From the NCBI RefSeq assembly GCF_018881905.1, contig NZ_JACVPM010000001.1:372001-436000 (forward strand): a DNA stretch of 64,000 bases, given 5' to 3'. Positions 46,960 through 56,309 of the stretch are shown here, one piece after another. The notes beneath the pieces were generated by a model. It was given only the letters and a program-made list of their open reading frames with translations. It made no database searches and was not told the DNA's origin. The DNA comes from Polynucleobacter sp. MG-27-Goln-C1. Lineage in GTDB: Bacteria > Pseudomonadota > Gammaproteobacteria > Burkholderiales > Burkholderiaceae. The translations under genes and the position numbers were made by a program. Numbering within the stretch: the stretch's first letter is position 1; every line of letters starts with the position of its first letter.

Positions 46960-46993
46960 CGCACCATTTTACAGCAATAATGGTGCGGTGCAA
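46960..46993 (-). promoter_or_regulatory. Phasin promoter with overlapping inverted repeat
   Basis: On the minus strand, TTGCAC (46988-46993) and TAAAAT (46966-46971) are spaced by 16 bp. An inverted repeat with perfect 9-bp arms (CGCACCATT 46960-46968 / AATGGTGCG 46979-46987) fills the spacer and overlaps the -10 box. This is a typical placement for a repressor operator. Confidence 0.45.
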
Positions 46994-47090
46994 CATAATA
47001 AGTGGGATGCTTAGAAACGGGATGTGAGGATATAAAAAAGCCTAAAATCAGTGATTACATAAAAAACTCCACATTTTCAATAAGTTATCC

Positions 47091-47978
47091 ATGAAATTGA
47101 AGCTAGACAGCTTAATAGCACCGTTATTTGTATTGATCTGGAGTACGGGCTTTGTGATTGCGCGTTTAGCAATGCCATACGTGGAGCCAGCCACTTTCCT
47201 ATTTTGGCGCTTTGCAGGTGTCTTGATGGCTATGGCTTGTCTTAGTCTGGTGTGGAGAATCAGTTGGCCTAGCTGGTCCCAAATGAAACATATTGCGGTT
47301 GCTGGGATGTTGCTACAGTTTGGATACCTATTGGGCGTGTGGTTCGCTGTACGTTTGGGAATGACAGCTGGCCTAGTAGCCATCATCGTCGGCCTACAAC
47401 CAATTTTGACTGCTTGGTTTGCTGCCTGGGTTTCTGAAAGAGTGACTGGTAGGCAGTGGATTGGCCTGGGCTTTGGTTTTGCTGGTGTGGCTTTAGTGGT
47501 GGCGGAAAAAATTGGTTTCGCCCATATTCCGTTGTTTAGCTATGTCCTCGCGTTTGCAGCCTTGCTTTCAATAACGTTTGGCACTCTCTATCAGAAGAAA
47601 TTCTGCCCAGTATTCGATCTTCGCGCCGGCTCATCTATTCAGTTCGGCGTATCTGCTGTCCTCTGCTTTATTTGCATGTATTACTTTGAATCCGGAATTA
47701 TGGTTTGGAATGCTTCCGTTGTTGGTGCATTACTCTGGGCAATTTTTCCCTTATCCATTGGATCCATTAGCCTGCTCTTCATGATGATTCGTAAAGGGGC
47801 GGCAACCAAGGTAACAAGCCTCTTGTATTTGACGCCGCCAACTACAGCAGTAATGGCGTGGTTCCTATTTGATGAGCCATTCACTTTAATGATGGCAGGG
47901 GGCTTATTGCTGACTATGACTGGCGTAGTCTTGGTGAATCGCGGACAAACTAGTACTGTTGCAACGATTGCGGAGTAA
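47091..47978 (+). CDS. EamA/DMT-family transporter
   Basis: Inner-membrane protein of 295 aa with about ten hydrophobic helices arranged as two EamA repeats: an N-terminal half with LIWSTGFVIARLAMPYVEP, and a C-terminal half ending in FDEPFTLMMAGGLLLTMTGVVLVNRG. DMT proteins of this type export amino acids or other metabolites. The substrate cannot be assigned. It stands as a single gene between the phasin gene and the pbpG-like gene. Confidence 0.88.
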   Translation: MKLKLDSLIAPLFVLIWSTGFVIARLAMPYVEPATFLFWRFAGVLMAMACLSLVWRISWPSWSQMKHIAVAGMLLQFGYLLGVWFAVRLGMTAGLVAIIVGLQPILTAWFAAWVSERVTGRQWIGLGFGFAGVALVVAEKIGFAHIPLFSYVLAFAALLSITFGTLYQKKFCPVFDLRAGSSIQFGVSAVLCFICMYYFESGIMVWNASVVGALLWAIFPLSIGSISLLFMMIRKGAATKVTSLLYLTPPTTAVMAWFLFDEPFTLMMAGGLLLTMTGVVLVNRGQTSTVATIAE

Positions 47979-48088
47979 GGCTGCACTATAGGCAGGTACT
48001 TTTACGGCATATGTAGGCAATAATTGCTGCATAGAAGCAAAAGTTATTTATCATTCGGTATGTTAAAAGTTTTGGAAGGTATTTGGGG

Positions 48089-49129
48089 ATGCATTTGAAT
48101 CGATTTAGGCTCATCGCTCTAGCTGTATTAATGTCATTTGGCGTAGCCGCTTCTTTTCAGGTAAGTGCAGCCAATAAGGATTCTCAAACAGCGAAGACAT
48201 CTAAGTCATCAACGAAGGCAACTACCAAAGTAGAGATAAAGAAAGTTGCCAAATCTTCCAAGAAATCCAAAGCCGTTCGCACTACAGTTACACGATCTAG
48301 CGACTCAGTTGTAGAGGCTAGACCTTCATTTGCAACCGCATTGGGATTGCGCGGACAGCATGATGACCTCAGCCTCAAGTCCAGTGTGGCAATGGTGGTT
48401 AACCAAGATACAAAAGAAGTCTATTTTGAAAAGAATCCTTCTGTAAGTCTGCCGATCGCCTCGATCACGAAGTTAATGACCGCAATGGTCGTCCTCGACT
48501 CTAAATTGCCGCTTGATGAAACTATTGTCATTAATGCGGATGACGTTCATATCTACAGAACTTCGCGCCTTGCTGGTGGCACAGTTCTAACGCGAGAAGA
48601 AGCCCTATTGTTGGCACTCATGTCCTCCGAGAACCGCGCCGCATATACTCTTGGCCGAAATTATCCAGGCGGCATCCCAGCGTTTGTGGATGCCATGAAC
48701 CGCAAGGCTAAAGAGATTGGCATGACACACTCTCATTTTGCTGACCCAACTGGCTTATTAAGTGAGAATGTAGCATCTGCAGAAGATCTCACGCGTATGT
48801 TGAGCGCTGCTTACCAGTACAAAATGATTCGTGAGTTTTCGACTTGGCCAGATTTAACAATGGTGATTGCGAAACGTCCGCAGAAGTTCTTGAATACCAA
48901 TCGTCTAGTGCGCGCCGGCGATATGAATATCGGTCTCCAAAAAACGGGCTTTATCAATGCGGCTGGTAAGTGCTTGGTGATGCAAGCCAGAGTAAATAAC
49001 ACGCCTTTGTTACTAGTTTTCTTGGACTCTGTTGGTACGCAGTCACGCTTTGCTGATGCTGTTAGGGTGCGTGATTGGTATGAGCGTATGCCATCGGGCG
49101 AGCCTCATGCAATTCGTCGCTTAATGTAA
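48089..49129 (+). CDS. pbpG: D-alanyl-D-alanine endopeptidase (PBP7/PbpG type, peptidase S11)
   Basis: Periplasmic peptidoglycan hydrolase of 346 aa. A signal peptide (about 1-28, ending VSAA) is followed by a Lys/Ser/Thr-rich basic linker (about 29-70) and the serine peptidase domain. The three penicillin-binding motifs are Ser125-Ile-Thr-Lys128, Ser180-Glu-Asn182 and Lys285-Thr-Gly287. It cleaves D-Ala-meso-DAP crosslinks in related enzymes. I chose the ATG at 48089, with GGAAGG upstream, over a TTG two codons earlier. Confidence 0.88.
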   Translation: MHLNRFRLIALAVLMSFGVAASFQVSAANKDSQTAKTSKSSTKATTKVEIKKVAKSSKKSKAVRTTVTRSSDSVVEARPSFATALGLRGQHDDLSLKSSVAMVVNQDTKEVYFEKNPSVSLPIASITKLMTAMVVLDSKLPLDETIVINADDVHIYRTSRLAGGTVLTREEALLLALMSSENRAAYTLGRNYPGGIPAFVDAMNRKAKEIGMTHSHFADPTGLLSENVASAEDLTRMLSAAYQYKMIREFSTWPDLTMVIAKRPQKFLNTNRLVRAGDMNIGLQKTGFINAAGKCLVMQARVNNTPLLLVFLDSVGTQSRFADAVRVRDWYERMPSGEPHAIRRLM

Positions 49130-49158
49130 AGAATGACGCTAGCGAACGAAATTCAGTT

Positions 49159-49977
49159 TTAAGTGTTTTGGTCGTTGACCTTAGGTTTGTAACCCATACC
49201 CTTAGAAATCTGCAAAGCCGTATCTTGTAGAAGCTTCAGCCAATCGGCTTGAATGCGATCAGTAGGAGAGCTTAATGAAAGTCCTGCTACTAACTTACCG
49301 CTGTCATCATAAATCTCAGCAGCAACGCAGCTCACACCGAGCTCTAATTCTTCGTTATCACGAGCGTGACCCAATTTACGCACTTGATTAAGTTCTGAAT
49401 CCAATTTTCCTAATTCAGTAATGCTATTTCTGGTGTGTCCAGCTAAACCAGTGCGCGTGACATAGGCTCGAACTTGGCTTGGATCATCGCTCGCCAGAAA
49501 TAATTTACCAACTGATGTGAGGTGTAGTGGTGCGCGGCCACCAATAGCACGAACTACTTGCATACCAGAGCGCTCGCTATAGGCGCGATCAATGTAAACA
49601 ATTTCATCGCCTTGGCGAACTGAAAGATTGATGGTCTCGCCAGTAAGCTTGTGTAAAGCCCGCATGGGGGCTTGGGCTGCCTCCCGAACTGAGAGCCGCG
49701 CTTTAACTAAATTACCAAGCTCAAGTAATTTAAGTCCAAGACGATAGGTGCCACCATCACCACGCTCTACTAGGCGGCAGGCAACTAGATCATTTAAGAT
49801 GCGGTGCGCTGTAGAGGGGTGTAAATCTGTCTCCTCAGCAAGGTTTTTAAGGCTACTAGACTCTTCGTGTGTTGCCAGGGCATCAAGCAAGTTCATCATG
49901 CGCTCAACTACCTGAATGGCTGTTTTGCCAGCCTCGCCAGGTGCTTTTGCTACTTTTTCAGGTTTGCTTGTTGTCAT
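49159..49977 (-). CDS. IclR-family transcriptional regulator
   Basis: Regulator of 272 aa. The N-terminal winged HTH has SLKNLAEETDLHPSTAHRILNDL. The C-terminal IclR effector domain includes LHKLTGETINLSVRQGDEIVYIDRA, SVGKLFLA and the conserved GVSCVAAEIYDDSGKLVAGLSLSS. The effector is unknown, and the neighbours (pyrD, pbpG-like) give no clear target. I start it at the ATG before TTSKPEK; a TTG nine codons upstream is also in frame. It is convergent with pbpG, 29 bp apart. Confidence 0.9.
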   Translation of the reverse strand: MTTSKPEKVAKAPGEAGKTAIQVVERMMNLLDALATHEESSSLKNLAEETDLHPSTAHRILNDLVACRLVERGDGGTYRLGLKLLELGNLVKARLSVREAAQAPMRALHKLTGETINLSVRQGDEIVYIDRAYSERSGMQVVRAIGGRAPLHLTSVGKLFLASDDPSQVRAYVTRTGLAGHTRNSITELGKLDSELNQVRKLGHARDNEELELGVSCVAAEIYDDSGKLVAGLSLSSPTDRIQADWLKLLQDTALQISKGMGYKPKVNDQNT

Positions 49978-50061
49978 GCTGTTAATTGTAGCGATTTTTA
50001 GCAAAATTGCACAATATGAAACGCCATTTCAATGCCAAAAAGCGTTTTGGGACCTGCTAAG

Positions 50062-51093
50062 TTACTTTCTTAATGCCGCTGCGCACTCAGCAATCAGTTT
50101 TGGGCCACGATAGATTAGGCCGCTATAAATTTGAACTAGGCTGGCACCAGCATCCATTTTTTCTTCTGCATCTTTGCCAGACAGAATGCCACCTACGCCA
50201 ATAATTGGAATGGTATCGCCTAAATACTGCTTAAGACTCTTGACCACCTCAGTGGATGCCGCGCGAACCGGGGCGCCGGACAAGCCACCAGCTTCTTGAC
50301 CAAATTCAAGCCCTTGAACTGCATCGCGGGCAATCGTTGTATTTGTTGCGATGATTGCATCAATCTTAAATTCAAGTAAGAGATCAGCGATCAGTTTGAT
50401 GTCATTTTGATCTAGGTCTGGCGCAATTTTTAAAAAGAGAGGCTTGCGAACACCATATCGATCGCACAGTGCCTCACGCGCTAAATGAAGAGATCCAAGT
50501 AAGGCGCGTAACATTTCCTCGCCTTGAAGTGCGCGTAAATTTTGTGTATTTGGGGAGGAGATATTGACGGTGATATACGAAGCAACTTCATATACCGCTT
50601 CCATGGCTGTCACATAATCGCTGGCGGCATTCTCGATCGGGGTACTTGCGTTCTTGCCAATATTTAAACCAACGATGCCACCATTTTGCCAATATGCAGA
50701 GTTGCGAACACGTTTGACACAGGCATCGACACCATCGTTATTGAAACCCATGCGATTAATGATGGCCTGCGCTTGCGGTAAGCGAAACATGCGTGGCTTT
50801 GGATTACCGGGTTGTGGCTTCGGAGTAACTGTGCCGATTTCCAAAAATCCAAAACCCAGCGACCCCAGTGCATCAATATGTTTACCATCTTTATCTAATC
50901 CGGCGGCAAGTCCAACTGGATTTGGAAAAGTGATGCCGCATAGGTTACGGGGATCTGAAGCTGGTTGCTCAACTAGGTGGCGCAACAAACCCCAGCGTTG
51001 CGCGCGGTCTAGATTGCTGAGGGTCAGGTTGTGCGCTTGCTCTGGGTCTAAAGAAAATAACCAGGGGCGTAGAAGAGGGTAACTATCGATCAT
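50062..51093 (-). CDS. pyrD: Dihydroorotate dehydrogenase (quinone), class 2
   Basis: Membrane-associated flavoprotein of 343 aa oxidising dihydroorotate to orotate with quinone in pyrimidine synthesis. [15 protein letters not shown] (FMN site), NRMGFNNDG, the catalytic region with [16 protein letters not shown] and the IIGVGGI phosphate-binding end are typical. The N-terminal helices with [17 protein letters not shown] are typical of class 2. It begins 9 bp after bpt and probably belongs to the same transcript. Confidence 0.96.
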   Translation of the reverse strand: MIDSYPLLRPWLFSLDPEQAHNLTLSNLDRAQRWGLLRHLVEQPASDPRNLCGITFPNPVGLAAGLDKDGKHIDALGSLGFGFLEIGTVTPKPQPGNPKPRMFRLPQAQAIINRMGFNNDGVDACVKRVRNSAYWQNGGIVGLNIGKNASTPIENAASDYVTAMEAVYEVASYITVNISSPNTQNLRALQGEEMLRALLGSLHLAREALCDRYGVRKPLFLKIAPDLDQNDIKLIADLLLEFKIDAIIATNTTIARDAVQGLEFGQEAGGLSGAPVRAASTEVVKSLKQYLGDTIPIIGVGGILSGKDAEEKMDAGASLVQIYSGLIYRGPKLIAECAAALRK

Positions 51094-51102
51094 GGGTAGA
51101 TA

Positions 51103-51858
51103 TTATGGCCCAATGATGGGTTGCCAATGATCATCCATTAAACCTTCAATGGGCTGGAACTTGGCCTTATAGGACATTTTTTCACTATTCTCAATGTAGT
51201 AGCCGAGATAAAGGTAGGGAAGGCCTAACTCTAGGGCCTGCTGAATTTGCCACAGAATGCTAAAGCTCCCATAGCTGGCAGAGGTGTTGCTGGTATCAAA
51301 GAAGGTGTACACAGAGGAGATGCCTTGATCCAAGACATCAATCATGCTCACCATTCGAAGACGTCCTGGATGGGGGTCATTCGGACCATCACGAAATTCA
51401 ACGATTCTCGAGTTCACTCGACTTTGCAATAGAAACTGCATGTACTGATCTTGGCTATCTTCGCTGCCTTGATCCATATCGCCACCAGAATGACGATTAC
51501 TTTGGTAAGACTGATAAAGCTGATAGTGCTCCTCTTGGTAACCCAAATTCAGAACACGAATATCTAGTCCCGCATGTTTTTTCCAGGAGCGTTTCTGGCT
51601 GCGGTTGGGCGAGAACTGCTTCACGGGGATGCGTGTTGCTGTGCAGGCATTGCATTCATCGCAATAGGGTCGGTATGTATATAGACCGCTACGACGAAAA
51701 CCCGCATTAACTAGTTCGCTATATAAATCAGCATGTATTAAATGGGACGGTGTTGCGACCTGTGAGCGAGCGGTTTTACCCGGCAGATAGCTGCAAGGGT
51801 AGGGAGCTGTTGCGTAGAACTGAAGCTCGGTTAAGGGAAGTTCTTTTAATTGGGTCAT
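51103..51858 (-). CDS. bpt: Aspartate/glutamate leucyltransferase (ATE family, Bpt)
   Basis: Protein of 251 aa that transfers leucine from Leu-tRNA to N-terminal Asp or Glu and so makes substrates for ClpS/ClpAP. Marker segments are [15 protein letters not shown] near the N-terminus and [14 protein letters not shown] with its Cys cluster. The C-terminal [21 protein letters not shown] is also typical. The start overlaps the aat stop by 4 nt (ATGA), so the two N-degron transferases are translationally coupled. Confidence 0.92.
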   Translation of the reverse strand: MTQLKELPLTELQFYATAPYPCSYLPGKTARSQVATPSHLIHADLYSELVNAGFRRSGLYTYRPYCDECNACTATRIPVKQFSPNRSQKRSWKKHAGLDIRVLNLGYQEEHYQLYQSYQSNRHSGGDMDQGSEDSQDQYMQFLLQSRVNSRIVEFRDGPNDPHPGRLRMVSMIDVLDQGISSVYTFFDTSNTSASYGSFSILWQIQQALELGLPYLYLGYYIENSEKMSYKAKFQPIEGLMDDHWQPIIGP

Positions 51859-52592
51859 AGCCAGTGACGCAAAATCGATTTATCAAATGTCCAAGGAATC
51901 TCTATATTAGTTTGCTTTAACGCAATTTGCAGATGAGCCAAAAATTTATCCCGAGATATTGGTGCAGCACCTAGAGAATCCAGGTGAGCAGTTTCTTGCT
52001 GACAGTCAATCATTGCAACTTGATGTTGCTCACACCAAGCGGCGAGAGTGGCTAAGGCAACTTTGGAGGCATCCGTTTGATGGCTAAACATGGATTCTCC
52101 GAAAACCATACCACCAAATGCAACGCAATAGAGACCGCCAATCAGTAACCCATCTTCCGTTACCGCAATACTGTGGGCGTGACCTTGTTCGTGAAGCTGG
52201 GTATAGGCATCCATGATTTCATGGGTAATCCATGTGCCATCTTGATCTTTTCTTCTGGCGGTTGCGCAAGAGCGAACGACTGCTCCAAAATCATCATCCA
52301 CGCAGATATTTTTTTGCGGGTCCGTTAAAAAGTGTCGAATGGTTTTCTTCAGGGATTCGTGGCACTTAAAGTTCTTAGGCTTTAATACCATTCGGGGGTT
52401 GGGCGACCACCATAAGACTGGTTGATTGTCTGAGTACCAAGGGAATATTCCCATTTGATAGGCGCGAGCTAGCTGGCCTGGATAAATTCGCTCACTGACT
52501 GCTATTAAGCCAGGGACGCTGGGGTCGGGATCTGCGCAATCAATTGGGTTAGGAAATTCATCCTGAGATCCCAGCCAGTTGATGTTGCTCAT
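51855..52592 (-). CDS. aat: Leucyl/phenylalanyl-tRNA--protein transferase
   Basis: Transferase of 245 aa adding Leu or Phe to N-terminal Lys or Arg. The family core [21 protein letters not shown], the [19 protein letters not shown] region and [15 protein letters not shown] are all present. I start it at the ATG before SNINWLGSQ, which is the usual N-terminus. The longer frame runs back into the NUDIX gene. The NUDIX stop lies 13 bp upstream. It is followed by bpt with a 4-nt overlap. Confidence 0.94.
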   Translation of the reverse strand: MSNINWLGSQDEFPNPIDCADPDPSVPGLIAVSERIYPGQLARAYQMGIFPWYSDNQPVLWWSPNPRMVLKPKNFKCHESLKKTIRHFLTDPQKNICVDDDFGAVVRSCATARRKDQDGTWITHEIMDAYTQLHEQGHAHSIAVTEDGLLIGGLYCVAFGGMVFGESMFSHQTDASKVALATLAAWCEQHQVAMIDCQQETAHLDSLGAAPISRDKFLAHLQIALKQTNIEIPWTFDKSILRHWL

Positions 52593-52605
52593 GTGCTTGC
52601 GACGA

Positions 52606-53166
52606 TCAAATTTTTTCTGTTGGCAGAATATCTCTGCTGCGAACACCAAACTCAATGCCTGAATCAAATACACCTGCAGCGCGATCGGCGAAGAACCACT
52701 CTAAGGTTTGTTTCACTGTTGGAAAGGCAATCTCATTCCACGGAATATCTTCCTCACTGAATAGATCAACTTCTAGACTCTCTTCGCCTGCGTAAAAGTC
52801 GGGAGAGGTCATGGTGGCTAAATAGAAGAGGTGGACTTGCTCTGCATGTGGCACATTGAGTAGCGAGTAGAGTGGGCCAACTTGAACTATGGCGCCAGCC
52901 TCCTCTTGAGTTTCTCGTGCTGCACCAGTACTAGTGCTTTCACCGAGTTCCATAAATCCAGCGGGAAGAGTCCAATAGCCATGGCGAGGCTCTATGGCAC
53001 GACGACACAATAAAACTTGCTTGCCATGTACGGGAATGCTGCCAACCACGTTACGTGGATTGAAATAATGAATGCTCCCACAAGAATCGCAAACATGACG
53101 CTCCCGCGAATCATCCGCAGGAATCTTGATGCTAATAGGCGCTGCGCAGTGCGAGCAAAACTTCAT
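52606..53166 (-). CDS. NUDIX hydrolase with N-terminal zinc ribbon
   Basis: Protein of 186 aa. Four cysteines (Cys4, Cys7, Cys26, Cys29) form a likely zinc ribbon like that of NudC-type proteins. The Nudix box reads GFMELGESTSTGAARETQEEAGA and matches G-x5-E-x7-REx2EExG in full. It may hydrolyse NADH, ADP-ribose or another nucleotide diphosphate; the substrate is unknown. It lies 9 bp after the pabB-pabC fusion and directly before aat. Confidence 0.88.
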   Translation of the reverse strand: MKFCSHCAAPISIKIPADDSRERHVCDSCGSIHYFNPRNVVGSIPVHGKQVLLCRRAIEPRHGYWTLPAGFMELGESTSTGAARETQEEAGAIVQVGPLYSLLNVPHAEQVHLFYLATMTSPDFYAGEESLEVDLFSEEDIPWNEIAFPTVKQTLEWFFADRAAGVFDSGIEFGVRSRDILPTEKI

Positions 53167-53175
53167 GCGGACTTT

Positions 53176-55002
53176 CTAAAAATGGGCGGGGATGTGGCCA
53201 CGTAGTGCATTGCTAAGCATAATCTCTTTTGCATTTTGAACATCGGCAATAGTCAGGTTTGCCTCATGGGCATTCCATTTGGGATCATTCAATATGATTG
53301 ACCTCATTACCCCTGGTAGCAGTCCCGCTGTGACTGGTGGCGTAAGCCAGCGATCGCCGGACTTAATAAAGATGCTGCTTCTTCCACCCTCGGTAACAAA
53401 TCCTTGTTCGTTAACAAAAAGAGCGTCAAAGCCACCATGTTCTTCTGCCAATTTCCAGGCCAGGTCATAAATATCTCTACTACTCACTTTATGCATCAGT
53501 AAAACATTGCCTGAGTAAAGGGTGGCATTACCGGGGCTAGGAAGAACGTCGCTAGCCCAAAAAATCTTCACTGATTCTGGCAGTGAGCTAATTGGAGAGA
53601 TTTGGTAACTAGGTTTTCCAGCATGATCCAAATTCAATCGCAAGCGATAGTCGGTATCGCTTGAGATATTTTCGCAAGCACTCTCAATAACCATAGCAAC
53701 TTCGGTCGAGGAGTAGGGAATGCCAAGCGCTAGAGCTGAATCTGTCAAACGTTCTAAGTGAAGCTGTAGATGTTGGGCTTTGCCTTGGTGAACTAGGATT
53801 GTTTCAAATAAACCTAATTCACTAGGGAGCTTGCTTAAGAAGGCTGCTTTAATTTGGCACTCCTCCCACTCTTGCGAAGCTTCAGAATCAATCGTAATGC
53901 CGGCGCCGATGCCCAATGTAAATGGTGCCGCATGTGAATCAATATTACGTTCGATTTCAAGCGTGCGGATGGGAACGCTAAATGCAAAGTCACCACTGGG
54001 ATCTATCCAGCCAAGTGCACCGCAATAGTAGCCGCGATCTTGTGACTCCAATTCTTGGATGATTTGCATGCTGCGTTTCTTGGGTGCTCCAGTTACAGAG
54101 CCACAAGGAAATACGGCGTTGAGTACATCACGTAATTCAATTCCTGGTTTCATCTCAGCTTGAACAGTTGATGTCATTTGCAATACATCACCGTACCTGG
54201 CAACCTCAAAAAGTTCTGGAACAGTAACGGTTCCCGGTAAGGCTAGGCGGCTTAGATCATTACGCAGCAAATCAACAATCATGACGTTTTCTGCTTGATT
54301 CTTTGCATCTGCTGATAAGTGCTCTGCTGAATCACTCAATGCACTGGCGGTGCCTTTCATGGGCATAGCTTTGAGAGTATTGCCTTGCTTCTGAATAAAT
54401 AATTCGGGCGACTGGGAAAGAATATAGTTCGCGTCACTCTCAATAAATGCGCCAAATCGTCCTGGCTGGCGACTTCTTAATCGTGCATAGAGTGAGAGTG
54501 GATCACCATAGGCCTCTCCCGTAATCCGAAAGGTATGATTAATTTGGTAAGTGTCGCCATTACGAATGTACTCTTGGATTGTTTCAATATCGGACTTGAA
54601 TTGGTCCTCATGAATAGAAAAATGAAGGTTAGCAACGCCTGCAACTTGAGAGTCGGAATCTGGGGTCACAATCCGGCTCTTAATGAAGGCATCAGTATCT
54701 TGCTTGCTGAAGCTTTCATAAGATTGAAAGGACCATGCCTGTATTAGCGGGTGACTTTTCTGATCGCCATCGATGGGCCCATCAATTTTATGAATGTATA
54801 GACCTAATTCATAAGCAAATGCGGCAACAACATATTCGCCCTGACGCAATGCTTCATTGATATTACGCAGGCATTGATCTACAGCGGAAATCGTCTCTGA
54901 ATAGCTGGACTGAGGATAGACAGTCCAGCACTGAAGCGCATTTTCATATAGGCGGCTGCTAGGCTGAGCTTGAGTGCTCTGGGCATCATCCAGCAAGATC
55001 AT
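53176..55002 (-). CDS. pabB: Aminodeoxychorismate synthase component I fused to aminodeoxychorismate lyase
   Basis: Bifunctional protein of 608 aa in p-aminobenzoate (folate) synthesis. Residues 1 to about 375 are a chorismate-binding PabB domain with MPMKGTAS, MIVDLLRNDLSRL and FPCGSVTGAPKKRSM. The rest (about 385-608) is a class-IV aminotransferase/PabC lyase domain, beginning GLFETILVHQGKAQHLQLH and containing NEQGFVTEGGRSSIF. The MKGT lysine argues for PabB rather than anthranilate synthase. No PabA glutaminase gene is in this window. It follows ppiA by about 37 bp. Confidence 0.92.
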   Translation of the reverse strand: MILLDDAQSTQAQPSSRLYENALQCWTVYPQSSYSETISAVDQCLRNINEALRQGEYVVAAFAYELGLYIHKIDGPIDGDQKSHPLIQAWSFQSYESFSKQDTDAFIKSRIVTPDSDSQVAGVANLHFSIHEDQFKSDIETIQEYIRNGDTYQINHTFRITGEAYGDPLSLYARLRSRQPGRFGAFIESDANYILSQSPELFIQKQGNTLKAMPMKGTASALSDSAEHLSADAKNQAENVMIVDLLRNDLSRLALPGTVTVPELFEVARYGDVLQMTSTVQAEMKPGIELRDVLNAVFPCGSVTGAPKKRSMQIIQELESQDRGYYCGALGWIDPSGDFAFSVPIRTLEIERNIDSHAAPFTLGIGAGITIDSEASQEWEECQIKAAFLSKLPSELGLFETILVHQGKAQHLQLHLERLTDSALALGIPYSSTEVAMVIESACENISSDTDYRLRLNLDHAGKPSYQISPISSLPESVKIFWASDVLPSPGNATLYSGNVLLMHKVSSRDIYDLAWKLAEEHGGFDALFVNEQGFVTEGGRSSIFIKSGDRWLTPPVTAGLLPGVMRSIILNDPKWNAHEANLTIADVQNAKEIMLSNALRGHIPAHF

Positions 55003-55039
55003 GCTATTGATCGTTAGAGCTCAAATAGATCTGTAGAAA

Positions 55040-55615
55040 TTACTTGAGAACAGTAGCTGATTCAATCGTAACTGTCTTACTAGGAACATCTGCCATGCGT
55101 CCCATTTTCGGTGCCGGTGCAACCATCGTAGGAATTTTACGGATTGCATCAATGGTTTGCGTTCCAGAAATTACTTTGCCAAATACCGTGTAACCATTAC
55201 CCATCGCATTTGGATAATTCAAGCCTTCGTTGTCCTTAACGTTAATAAAGAACTGGGCAGTAGCAGAATCAGGATCGGAGGTGCGTGCCATTGCAATGGT
55301 GTAGGTGTCATTCTTGAGTCCATTTTGAGCCTCTGAAACAACTGGGGCATTGGTCGGCTTTTGAACCAAGTCTGGAGTAAAGCCACCACCTTGAATCATG
55401 AAGCCATCAATTACGCGGTGAAAAATAGTACCGTTATAAAACCCGCTGTTAACGTAGTTCAAAAAGTTGGCAGTGGTTTTTGGTGCTTTTACGGAATCAA
55501 GTTCAACAACAAAATTTCCCATGGTAGTTTTGAATTCAACCTTAGGGCCTGCAAAGCATGCCGCACTAGTAATTAGGCTGGTAATCATGAATAGGGAGGC
55601 AATGATTTTGCGCAT
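55040..55615 (-). CDS. ppiA: Periplasmic peptidyl-prolyl cis-trans isomerase (cyclophilin)
   Basis: Cyclophilin of 191 aa with a signal peptide (about 1-22, ending CFA). The catalytic core shows FHRVIDGFMIQGGGF with the active-site Arg, followed by MARTSDPDSATAQFFIN and GYTVFGKVISG. It assists folding of periplasmic proteins. GGATC precedes the ATG, a weak ribosome site. It is the upstream neighbour of pabB on the same strand. Confidence 0.92.
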   Translation of the reverse strand: MRKIIASLFMITSLITSAACFAGPKVEFKTTMGNFVVELDSVKAPKTTANFLNYVNSGFYNGTIFHRVIDGFMIQGGGFTPDLVQKPTNAPVVSEAQNGLKNDTYTIAMARTSDPDSATAQFFINVKDNEGLNYPNAMGNGYTVFGKVISGTQTIDAIRKIPTMVAPAPKMGRMADVPSKTVTIESATVLK

Positions 55616-55667
55616 AGTGAAGATCCTTAAAAATCTATTAAAAATGGGATAAATCTTATTGTATTGC

Positions 55668-56309
55668 TCAAAGGCCGGATGGTAGTTGGCCCGCGTGCCG
55701 GTAAGCCGCCTCTTCGAACATCTTGGGTCTGTCTAAATAATCCAAAGCCCAGTCGATGGTATCGACCCCCCAAAAAGCATGGCCATCAATCACTAGGGTT
55801 GGCACGCCAAATGCACCATCTGCTTTGGCTTTCTCTGTATTGCTAATTAGTTTTGCTTTTGTTTCAGGTGCATCTGGTTTTGGTGTATCCGCTGCCAAAC
55901 CAAGGTATTGGCAGAATTCTGCCCAGGATAAATTGGGATCTTTGCCTTCAACCCAAACAAATTCAAATGCGCGCTCAACCATTGTCCATTGAGCGTCTTG
56001 CTGAGCTAGAAGTCGCTGCGCAGCCACAGTCAGAAAAGGGTGATGATCCGGAAATCGAAATGGCAAGCCAAGCCTGTCAGCAAGCCACACACAGTATTGG
56101 TAGGTGTGAGGGCGCTTTGCTTCTACTTCACCAGGTCCACGATTATCGGTTGCTCGAAAGAGGCCTCCGAGCAAGATCGGGACAGGTTGAATATTGACAC
56201 GCTGTTCAATGCGATGTCGCTGCTTGATATAGAAATACGAAAAAGGAGAGATGATGTCGTAATAAAAAGTCCCAGCAATTGGGGTTGCACTCTTTAGCTC
56301 TTCAATCAT
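55668..56309 (-). CDS. 2-hydroxychromene-2-carboxylate isomerase-like protein (DsbA family)
   Basis: Protein of 213 aa in the kappa-class GST/HCCA isomerase branch of the thioredoxin superfamily. The N-terminus has YYDIISPFSYFYIKQ, with the Ser that takes the place of the catalytic Cys. GVPTLVIDGHAFWGVDTIDW with the cis-Pro lies near the C-terminus. In naphthalene degradation it isomerises a chromene carboxylate. Here no degradation operon is present, so the role is uncertain. Its start overlaps the rarA stop by 4 nt. Confidence 0.87.
   Translation of the reverse strand: MIEELKSATPIAGTFYYDIISPFSYFYIKQRHRIEQRVNIQPVPILLGGLFRATDNRGPGEVEAKRPHTYQYCVWLADRLGLPFRFPDHHPFLTVAAQRLLAQQDAQWTMVERAFEFVWVEGKDPNLSWAEFCQYLGLAADTPKPDAPETKAKLISNTEKAKADGAFGVPTLVIDGHAFWGVDTIDWALDYLDRPKMFEEAAYRHAGQLPSGL

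Noticed and set aside
50654..51082. 142-aa plus-strand frame
   Set aside because: It lies entirely antisense to pyrD and has no family features. It arises from codon bias.
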